Of a stretch of 25,582 nt of DNA, positions 15,816 to 22,475 are shown one piece after another. The notes under the pieces were generated by a model. The model made no database searches. It was not told where the DNA came from and saw only the letters and a list, made by a program, of their open reading frames with translations. Position numbers and translations under genes: made by a program. Origin of the DNA: CAZWEZ01 sp964632795. Its GTDB lineage: Bacteria; Pseudomonadota; Alphaproteobacteria; Rhodospirillales; 2-02-FULL-58-16. The DNA lies in NCBI GenBank assembly GCA_964632795.1, contig CAZWEZ010000051.1:1-25582 (forward strand), in the 5' to 3' direction. Each line of letters begins with the position of its first letter. Positions within the stretch are counted from its first letter, which is position 1.

Positions 15816-16613
15816 ATGCTCCGGATCAGCAAGCTGGGCAAGACCTTCCCCGACGGCACCCCGGCCTTGAGCGGGGTTTCGCTCGAGGTCGGGGCCGGGG
15901 AATTCGTCGTCATCCTGGGTCCCAGCGGTTCGGGCAAGACGACCCTGATGCGTTCCATCAACGGGCTGGTCGAACCCAGCGCCGGCGAGGTCGCGCTCGA
16001 CGGCGAGACGGTGGCGCGGGACACCCTGAAGTCGATCCGCAAGCGGGTCGGGATGATCTTCCAGGACTTCAACCTGGTCGGCAACATGTCGGCGCTCAAC
16101 AACGTGCTGTGCGGGTTGCTCGACCGCACGCCCGTCCTGTCCTCGATGTTCTACCTGTTCCCCCGGGAGCACAAGCTGGCGGCGCTCGAATGCCTGGACC
16201 GGGTCGGCATCCTGGACAAGGCCCACACCCGCGCCGACCGGCTTTCCGGCGGCCAGCAGCAGCGGGTCGGCATCGCCCGGGCGATCGTCAAGAAACCGAA
16301 GCTGCTGCTGGCCGACGAACCGGTGGCCAGCCTCGATCCGATGATCTCCTTCAACATCCTGTCGCTGCTCAAGGACATCAACCGGAGTCACGGGATCACC
16401 ATCCTCTGCAACCTCCACCAGGTGGATTTCGCGTTGAGTTTCGCCGACCGCATCATCGGCCTGGCCGACGGCGCCATCGTTCTCGACCGGCCGGTGGCGG
16501 CGTTGGACAAGGCCTACATCCAGGACATCTACCAGGGCCACGACCAGGGGATGTTCTTCGGCCCCGGCGCGCCGCTGGAACGCCCCGACGACAACGTGCG
16601 GCTGGCGGTGTGA
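15816..16613 (+). CDS. phnC: PhnC-like ABC transporter ATPase (265 aa)
   Basis: A single ATPase domain carries Walker A GPSGSGKTT (35-43), Q-loop IFQDFNL (81-87), signature LSGGQ (143-147), Walker B LLLADEP (163-169) and a switch histidine in CNLHQVD. The insertion NVLCGLLDRTPVLSS is typical of PhnC, the ATPase of phosphonate importers. Length is normal for the family. It starts 3 bp after the PhnD stop without an obvious ribosome site of its own, and its TGA overlaps the ATG of the PhnD-PhnE fusion by one base, which supports coupled translation. The C-terminus (MFFGPGAPLERP) extends a little beyond the core fold. Confidence 0.9.
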   Translation: MLRISKLGKTFPDGTPALSGVSLEVGAGEFVVILGPSGSGKTTLMRSINGLVEPSAGEVALDGETVARDTLKSIRKRVGMIFQDFNLVGNMSALNNVLCGLLDRTPVLSSMFYLFPREHKLAALECLDRVGILDKAHTRADRLSGGQQQRVGIARAIVKKPKLLLADEPVASLDPMISFNILSLLKDINRSHGITILCNLHQVDFALSFADRIIGLADGAIVLDRPVAALDKAYIQDIYQGHDQGMFFGPGAPLERPDDNVRLAV

Positions 16614-18145
16614 TGGAGAGCGGCCTGACCCTGGCGATCGCCCCGGGCAGCGACCACGCCGAGGGTCTGGACCTCGTCGGTCTGGCCGACTATCTGGCCG
16701 AACGGGCCGGTATTGAGATCCGCCTCGTCCATTGCCGGGACTACGGCGAGGCCATTACCGCGCTCAAGGACGGAACCGCCCAGCTCGGCTGGCTCGGCGC
16801 CTTCGCATATATCGAGGCGGCCCGCGAGGTGGACATCGAATCGTTCGCCGTCGGCGTCCTCAAGGGCAAGGAGTCGCCCAACTACCAGTCGCTGTTCATC
16901 GCCCGCGCCGACGGCCCGGTGCACACCCTGGCCGACGTCAAGAACAAACGCATCGCCATCGGCGACGTTCATTCGACCAGCGGCTACATGGTCCCCCGGC
17001 GCCAGTTGCTGGAGGCCGGCATCAACCTCGAGAACGACAACGAGTTCCGCGAGATCGTCCGCGTCCGGACCCATGACGAGGCGATCCGCCTGGTCGTCGA
17101 GGGGCGGGTGGACGCCGCCCCGGTGAGCTCGGTCAACTTCGAGGAGAACCTCGCCAAGGGCACGCTGGACGCCGACGCCATCCGCATCGTGCGGCGCTCC
17201 CAGGACATCCCAGGCGCGCCGCTGGTCTATCTGGCCTCCCTGCCCGACGATCTCAAGGCGCTTCTCAAGCGCCTGGTCCTGGAGGCCCACGAACACATCG
17301 AGGTCGGCGGCTACGGCGGCGCCATGGAGCGCTACCTGGACCCGGCCGAGGGCCGCCGGAAACTGCTCGAGGGCTACCTGCGTCCCCAGTGGGGCTGGCG
17401 GACCCGGCTGTCGCTGGCCGGCTTCGTGGCGGTGATCGCCGCCACCATGATCGACCTGGAGGTCGACCTGTTGGAGCTGATCAGGAGCGCCAGCTCCTAC
17501 CTGGCCGACATCATCGGCCGCATGCTGCCGCCCGACTTCTCCGACTTCACGGAGCTGCTGTTGTCGATGCTGGAGACCATCGAGATCGCGGTTCTGGGCA
17601 CCGTGCTGGCGATCGGGCTGTCGATCCCCATCGGCTTGTTCTCGGCCCGCAACATCGCCCCGAACTATGCCGTCTACATGGTGGCGCGCACCATCACCAT
17701 CTTCTTCCGCGCCATCCCCGAGTTCATCATGGCCATGATCCTGGTCATCGCCATCGGCTTCGGGGCGATGCCCGGGGTCATCGCGCTGGGCCTGCACACC
17801 ATGGGCTTCCTGGCCAAGTTCTACGCCGAGGCGATCGAGCACGTGAAGGTCGGGCCGCTGGAGGCGCTGGGCTCGCTTGGCGCCTCGCGGAGCCAGGTCC
17901 TGGCCTTCGCGGTGGCGCCCCAGATCATGGCCTCGTTCGTCGGCAACAACCTCTACATCCTGGACCGCAACATCCGCATGGCGACCATGCTCGGCATCGT
18001 CGGCGCCGGGGGCATCGGCTACGAGCTGCAGTCCTCCTTCAGGATGTTCGAGTACCAGCGGGTGTCGGCGATCATCATCGTCATCTTCGCCGCCATCTTC
18101 GTCATCGACATTATCTCGTCGCGCATCCGGGCCAAGGTCCAATAG
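16613..18145 (+). CDS. PhnD-PhnE fusion: binding domain joined to permease (510 aa), no signal peptide
   Basis: Residues 1-250 are a complete PhnD-type domain (LGWLGAFAYIEAA, oxyanion loop STSG at 121-124, His154 in RTHDEA). Residues about 265-510 are a PhnE permease: a first hydrophobic segment (268-280), then a membrane domain with an EAA-type ATPase-contact loop (417-438, EALGSLGASRSQ) and the conserved GIVGAGGIGYEL (461-472). The start is fixed by TGATG overlap with phnC. Upstream sequence in this frame is only a shadow of phnC, so no signal peptide is hidden there. The N-terminus (MESGLTLAIAPGSDHAEG) begins directly with the first strand of the binding fold. Arg/Lys before the first hydrophobic segment and acidic residues after it predict that the PhnD domain faces the cytoplasm. 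That is abnormal for an importer and suggests sensing or hand-off inside the cell (inference). Confidence 0.88.
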   Translation: MESGLTLAIAPGSDHAEGLDLVGLADYLAERAGIEIRLVHCRDYGEAITALKDGTAQLGWLGAFAYIEAAREVDIESFAVGVLKGKESPNYQSLFIARADGPVHTLADVKNKRIAIGDVHSTSGYMVPRRQLLEAGINLENDNEFREIVRVRTHDEAIRLVVEGRVDAAPVSSVNFEENLAKGTLDADAIRIVRRSQDIPGAPLVYLASLPDDLKALLKRLVLEAHEHIEVGGYGGAMERYLDPAEGRRKLLEGYLRPQWGWRTRLSLAGFVAVIAATMIDLEVDLLELIRSASSYLADIIGRMLPPDFSDFTELLLSMLETIEIAVLGTVLAIGLSIPIGLFSARNIAPNYAVYMVARTITIFFRAIPEFIMAMILVIAIGFGAMPGVIALGLHTMGFLAKFYAEAIEHVKVGPLEALGSLGASRSQVLAFAVAPQIMASFVGNNLYILDRNIRMATMLGIVGAGGIGYELQSSFRMFEYQRVSAIIIVIFAAIFVIDIISSRIRAKVQ

Positions 18146-18152
18146 AGTCCGC

Positions 18153-19241
18153 ATGACCTACCGCCGGCTTCTGGAGCGGGACGCGGAAAGCCTCCTGCTG
18201 TGCCCGGATTGCGGGGCTTCGGGCCTGGCCGTGGAGGAGACGGCGCTGGCCTGCCCGGGGTGCGCGGCGCGCCATCCGTTCGATGCCGAGGCCCGGGTCT
18301 GCGTGATCGTTCCGAGATCGGAACATTCCCGCGCAAAATCGGATATCCCCGCCTTCTGGGGCGACCTCTACCGCCAACTCCACGACGACAACGACCGTGC
18401 GCTGACCCCGGAGCGTTTGGCCGGGCAGCTCGACGACCTGGAGGACCTGTTCGAGCGGCGGCGCCATTCGTGCGTCGTCGAGATGCCGATTTCCGATCTC
18501 GCCGGCAAGAAGGTGCTGGAGATCGGCTCGGGCGGCGGCGGCCATTCGTCGCTCTTCAAGCGCCACGGGGCCGACCTGACGGCGGTCGATCTGACCCCGG
18601 AACGAGCCGTCTCGACGGCGCTTAAGCTGTCGATGATCGAGGCGGGCCGGGGCGTCGCCTACCAGGGAGACGCCGAGAACCTGCCGTTCGCCGAGGCCGG
18701 CTTCGACATCGTCTATTCCAACGGCGTCCTCCACCACTCGCCGGACACCGCCAAGTGCGTCGCCGAGGTCGCGCGCGTGCTCAAGCCCGGCGGCTTGGCG
18801 GTGGTCATGCTGTATTCCCGGTTCTCCTCGGCGTTCCTGTTCAACATCCTGCCCCGCGGCCTGCTCAGCGGCGAGATGTTCCGCTGGCCCGAGGCCGAGT
18901 GGATCGGCCGGCTGACCGAGGGCAAGCCCAAATTCGGCGACACCCGCAACCCGATCACCCGGGTCTATTCGAAGCGGGGGATGGAACGCCTGTTCGCCGA
19001 TTTCGAGATCGATTCCTTGCGCAAGTGGAGCTTCCAGTTCGACAACCTGTGCATCCCCCGATTGACCCAGGCCCGGCACAAGGTGATGACGGCGCTGGGT
19101 TTCCGGCCCCATCCCGGCGGCGTCCTGGTCTACGGGGCGCCGTACGTTGCCGAATCCGCGCCCGAACTGTGGCTCGGCGGGCTCCTCGGGTTCGCCTGGA
19201 CCATCGCCGCGCGCAAGCCCGATGACCGTCCGTCGCCATAG
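18153..19241 (+). CDS. Zinc-ribbon class I SAM methyltransferase (362 aa)
   Basis: An N-terminal zinc ribbon with CPDC (17-20) and CPGC (34-37) precedes a Rossmann methyltransferase domain with motif I VLEIGSGGGG (121-130), AVDLTPE, GDAENLPFAEAGFDIVYSNGVLHH and a post-motif VARVLKPGG. This is the Methyltransf_11 type; zinc-ribbon members occur in polysaccharide and lipid loci and modify small molecules or glycans. The substrate is unknown. The ATG at 18153 lies 8 bp after the permease stop and has only a weak GAG upstream, but the ribbon begins soon after, which supports it. The C-terminal 100 residues carry the hydrophobic stretch WLGGLLGFAWTIAA, perhaps membrane-associated. It is likely co-transcribed with the phn-type genes and the following sulfotransferase. 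Confidence 0.82.
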   Translation: MTYRRLLERDAESLLLCPDCGASGLAVEETALACPGCAARHPFDAEARVCVIVPRSEHSRAKSDIPAFWGDLYRQLHDDNDRALTPERLAGQLDDLEDLFERRRHSCVVEMPISDLAGKKVLEIGSGGGGHSSLFKRHGADLTAVDLTPERAVSTALKLSMIEAGRGVAYQGDAENLPFAEAGFDIVYSNGVLHHSPDTAKCVAEVARVLKPGGLAVVMLYSRFSSAFLFNILPRGLLSGEMFRWPEAEWIGRLTEGKPKFGDTRNPITRVYSKRGMERLFADFEIDSLRKWSFQFDNLCIPRLTQARHKVMTALGFRPHPGGVLVYGAPYVAESAPELWLGGLLGFAWTIAARKPDDRPSP

Positions 19242-19253
19242 GAGGGACACCGT

Positions 19254-20180
19254 ATGAGCCGCCTTCACGTCCTGGGCAACCGCTTCCCGATCAAACATGC
19301 GTGGGATGCCGCGGCCGTCCTTAAGATCCTGCTCGGGGGACAACGGCGGCTGGCCTGCCTCAGGTTCTATTTCGAGTCCGCCGGGGTCCGCAACCTGTAC
19401 GCCATCGGCTCGCGTTCGGGCATGGTGTGGTCGCTGCTCGGGATGAGCCTGGCCTGGGACCTGGCCAACGGCGGCGACGGCGAGTACCGCAGCGACGGCG
19501 ACATGTTCTGGCCGACCCGGGGGCTCAACCACATGCGGTTCGACTGGCGGGTGGCGACGGGGGAATTCGAGCGCATGTACGAGTGGCGGGACGGTCCGGT
19601 GTTCGGCGAGCACTGGCTGTGGGTCGGGCGTCTGCCCTATTACCGGCTTCGCTCGGCCCGGCTCAAGGAGATGGGGATCGTGCTGGTGACGCGCTCCATC
19701 CTGGCCGCCCTCGATTCCCGGTTCCACAAGTTCGTCACCTCCGGGGCCAAGAAGGAGGTGTCGCTCGACGACGAACGCAGCTTCGACTGGGACCGCTACC
19801 TGTCCGACGCCATCGCCTTCCACAACAGTTGGGGCGACGTGCTTGCCTGGCACCCGAAAATCCTCCACCTGCGCTACGAGGACCTCAAGCGGGATCCTGT
19901 CACCACCCACATGGAAATGATGGCTTTCTGGGGCAAGAAATCCCCGAGGGAATGCGTGAAGGAAGCGTTCCGAAGGGTTACCAAGAAGGAAATGCTGAAA
20001 CGCATGCCCATGGACCGATCCGACAACGTGGTCCGCGTTTCGACTCGCCCGGAATCGGAGCGTGGTAAATTTTCCGAGGACCTCAAAAACCATCTGCGAG
20101 GACGCCTGGAGCGCGAACTGATCCATACCCTCGGCTACGACTACAACACCGATACGGGTCATTTCATCAACTACGACTGA
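19254..20180 (+). CDS. PAPS-dependent sulfotransferase-like protein (308 aa)
   Basis: IGSRSGMVWSLL (51-62) matches the 5'-phosphosulfate loop of sulfotransferases, with Arg where Lys is usual. VLVTRSILAALDSRF (143-157) supplies the Arg and Ser of the 3'-phosphate site, and LRYEDLKRDP (206-215) is a classic family motif. The protein should transfer a sulfuryl group from PAPS to a hydroxyl or amine, here probably on a surface glycan or lipid. GGAGGG at 19241-19246, 7 nt before the ATG at 19254, is the strongest ribosome site in this half of the window. The next gene encodes an APS-kinase-like protein that could make the donor. The last 250 bp is visibly less GC-rich than the first part, as is the start of the next gene, hinting at a join. 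The Lys-to-Arg change leaves activity to be shown. Confidence 0.75.
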   Translation: MSRLHVLGNRFPIKHAWDAAAVLKILLGGQRRLACLRFYFESAGVRNLYAIGSRSGMVWSLLGMSLAWDLANGGDGEYRSDGDMFWPTRGLNHMRFDWRVATGEFERMYEWRDGPVFGEHWLWVGRLPYYRLRSARLKEMGIVLVTRSILAALDSRFHKFVTSGAKKEVSLDDERSFDWDRYLSDAIAFHNSWGDVLAWHPKILHLRYEDLKRDPVTTHMEMMAFWGKKSPRECVKEAFRRVTKKEMLKRMPMDRSDNVVRVSTRPESERGKFSEDLKNHLRGRLERELIHTLGYDYNTDTGHFINYD

Positions 20181-20214
20181 CCCCCATCATTCAAAATCAA
20201 AGGGACTCCATTCA

Positions 20215-20736
20215 GTGATAATTTGGATCACCGGGCTGTCGGCCTCGGGAAAGACCAGCATCGGACAGGCCGTCTACCGTCTCTGGAAGCCCCGGACACC
20301 CAATCTGCTCGTCATCGACGGCGACGAGGTTCGGGCCATCCTGAAGTCGGATTCGCCATCCCGGGATTACACCATGGAAGCCCGTTACCGGGTGGCCGAA
20401 CGATATTGCTCCATGTGCGCATGGCTGGATCGCCAGGACATCAACGTGGTCTGCTGCACGATTTCCTTCTTCGAGGATCTCCGCCTACGCAACCGGCGCG
20501 ATCTGTCGGGTTACTTCGAGGTCTTCATCGACACCCCGATGGACAAGCTGCGCCAGCGCGACAAAAAGAACATGTACGAAAGGGCGTTCCGTGGCGAATT
20601 GAGCGATGTGGTGGGGGTGGATATCCACCTCGACCCGCCGGCCAACCCGGACATGGTCGTCGACAACAGCGCCGATACCGACGATTTGGAACCGATCGCC
20701 AAGCAGGTTTTGGGGCGTGCGCTCGGGACGGGGTGA
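20215..20736 (+). CDS. CysC-like (adenylylsulfate-kinase family) kinase (173 aa)
   Basis: The P-loop GLSASGKTS (7-15), VIDGDEVRAIL, EVFIDTP and RDKKNMYERAFRGEL, followed by VVGVDIHLDPPANPDMVVDN, line up with CysC (PAPS-forming APS kinase). The ENIRR-type motif of true CysC is replaced by YTMEARYRVAERY, so the substrate is not certain. Beside a sulfotransferase, PAPS supply is the simplest role. A CysC relative in the Campylobacter jejuni capsule locus instead phosphorylates a CDP-amidate, and a cytidylyltransferase is also present here, so that alternative deserves thought. The start is the GTG at 20215 with AAGGGA about 9-10 nt upstream. The TGA overlaps the GTG of the hydrolase gene (GTGA). 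Confidence 0.78.
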   Translation: MIIWITGLSASGKTSIGQAVYRLWKPRTPNLLVIDGDEVRAILKSDSPSRDYTMEARYRVAERYCSMCAWLDRQDINVVCCTISFFEDLRLRNRRDLSGYFEVFIDTPMDKLRQRDKKNMYERAFRGELSDVVGVDIHLDPPANPDMVVDNSADTDDLEPIAKQVLGRALGTG

Positions 20737-22475
20737 ACTTGGAAGTGAAGCGGACAAGTCGCCCCAACGTCCTACTGCTGAGCGTCGATACCCTTCGCGC
20801 CGACCGCCTGGGCCTGTACGGCTACGGGAGGCCGACCAGTCCGGCCCTGGAGCGGATCGCCGAGCACGCCACCGTGTGCGACAACGCCTTCACCCTCGGC
20901 CCCTTCACCCAGGTCGCCTGCATCCAGTTGTTCACCTCGAGCCGTCCGCTTTCCCATGGCGGCTACGACAGCGGCGCCGAGGGGCGCCCCGAGACCCTGT
21001 TCAAGCGCTTTCGCGACGCCGGCTACCATACCTTCGGGCTGAGCACCATCCACTGGGTCAGCCCCTATTACGGCTACACCGAAGGCTTCGAGGACAACGT
21101 CGGGGTGTTCTTCCTCAACACCCTGGTCGGCATGGCCTTCAACACCATGCGCGACACGCTCAGCGCCTACTACGCGAACCGGGTGTCGGGCGAAGAGATG
21201 TTGGGGGTCGCGGTCCCCGTCATCCGGCGCATGTTCGACAACGTCGAGGACTACTGCCTCACCATCGGCGGCCGGATGGCCGAATACCGGGTCGATTTCC
21301 CGGACTCGAAACTGGCCACCCAGGACTACGATTATCCCAAGGTGCGCCGGGTGGTGGCGGCCCACCGCCGGGCCTTCGAGGACGACCCGCTGGCCTACGT
21401 CCACCGCCACCTGGACGGCTCGGTCGGGGTCGGGCGGTGGATGACCGCCGACTGGCGGTTCAGCCGCGCCAAGTCCCGGCTGGTCAAGGAGGCCGCGTTC
21501 CGCCTCTCCAACGCCGTGCTGCGCCGCTTCAATCCCCGGCTGGCCAGCATGCGCGACAACCGCTACCGGCTGTCGGTGGACGCTCACGCCATCGCCCGCA
21601 AGGTCCGCCAACAGTTGCGCCACCGCCATCCCGACAAGCCGTTCTTCATCTGGGCCCATTTCAAGGACACCCACCAGCCCTTCGTCTCGGGACCGGGGCG
21701 GAACTGGTACCGCCATACCCCGGACTACCTGGAGGCCCTGGGCTACCCCCGCGACATCAACCCGGGGATCACCTTCTCGACCCCGGACCCGAAGAGCGAA
21801 GATGAATGGCGCGCCGTCTCCGCCCTCTACGACGCCGCGGTCCTCTCCACCGACCAGGCCATCGGGACCATCTTCGAGGCCCTGGAGGAGCTCGGCCTGG
21901 CCGAGAATACGGTCCTCGGAATCTGCGGCGACCACGGCGAGGAGTTCGGCGAGCACGGCGACTACGGCCACCAGTGCATGCAGTACGAACACAACGCCCG
22001 GATTCCCATGCTCTTCCGATTCGGCCGCCAGCCGGCGAAACGCCTCGATTCCCTGGTCACCGCGCTCGACTGGGCGCCGACCATCGCCGAACTGGCCGGG
22101 ATCGAGGCGGCGCCGGGCTGGGAAGGGGCGCCGGTGACCTCCGAGGCCGTCGCCGGGCGCGACCACGTGCTGATGGAGAATTTCTGCCGCGGCAACTGCG
22201 CCTTCCATCTCCGGCCCATCTACATGGCGGTGCGCACCAAGCGTCACAAATACCTGTGGCGGGAATACCGCGACCCGACCCACAAGGCCGAGACGCCGGA
22301 GCGGGCGCTTTACGACCTGTCGGCCGACCCTGGCGAGCAGAACAACCTGTACCGGCCAGACCACCCGCTGGTCGCCGGCTTCAACGCCATCATCGCCCGC
22401 CGGCTGGGCGAACTTCCGGAAGTCTCCGAGGACCGCATCGCCGCCGCCTTCGCCACCGGAACCGCCGCCGGATGA
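20733..22475 (+). CDS. Sulfatase/alkaline-phosphatase-superfamily hydrolase without CxPxR motif (580 aa)
   Basis: The fold is clear: NVLLLSVDTLRADRLGLYGY near the N-terminus (metal ligand D19), TSPALERIAEHATV, then D400-H401 in CGDHGEEFGEHG and YEHNARIPMLFRFG for the second half of the metal site, and a C-terminal YDLSADPGEQNNLY typical of sulfatases. The nucleophile position, normally Cys or Ser in CxPxR of formylglycine sulfatases, reads FTQVACIQLFTS, so threonine 59 is the probable nucleophile and the Pro and Arg are missing. It is thus unlikely to be a formylglycine sulfatase. A phosphodiesterase, phosphonate monoester hydrolase or group transferase is more in line. No signal peptide is seen. 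The GTG at 20733 overlaps the kinase stop; TTG 20739 and GTG 20745 are alternatives. Its stop overlaps the next ATG (ATGA). Confidence 0.8.
   Translation: MNLEVKRTSRPNVLLLSVDTLRADRLGLYGYGRPTSPALERIAEHATVCDNAFTLGPFTQVACIQLFTSSRPLSHGGYDSGAEGRPETLFKRFRDAGYHTFGLSTIHWVSPYYGYTEGFEDNVGVFFLNTLVGMAFNTMRDTLSAYYANRVSGEEMLGVAVPVIRRMFDNVEDYCLTIGGRMAEYRVDFPDSKLATQDYDYPKVRRVVAAHRRAFEDDPLAYVHRHLDGSVGVGRWMTADWRFSRAKSRLVKEAAFRLSNAVLRRFNPRLASMRDNRYRLSVDAHAIARKVRQQLRHRHPDKPFFIWAHFKDTHQPFVSGPGRNWYRHTPDYLEALGYPRDINPGITFSTPDPKSEDEWRAVSALYDAAVLSTDQAIGTIFEALEELGLAENTVLGICGDHGEEFGEHGDYGHQCMQYEHNARIPMLFRFGRQPAKRLDSLVTALDWAPTIAELAGIEAAPGWEGAPVTSEAVAGRDHVLMENFCRGNCAFHLRPIYMAVRTKRHKYLWREYRDPTHKAETPERALYDLSADPGEQNNLYRPDHPLVAGFNAIIARRLGELPEVSEDRIAAAFATGTAAG

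Noticed and set aside
16109..16612. An upstream extension of the PhnD-PhnE frame that might hide a signal peptide
   Set aside because: The extension is an Arg/Pro/Gly-rich shadow of phnC with no hydrophobic N-terminus. The ATG at 16613 has the expected overlap with the phnC stop.
13817..18145. A phosphonate catabolic (C-P lyase) operon
   Set aside because: Only binding, ATPase and permease parts are present. No phnG-M, phnX, phnW or PEP mutase-like gene is visible in the window.
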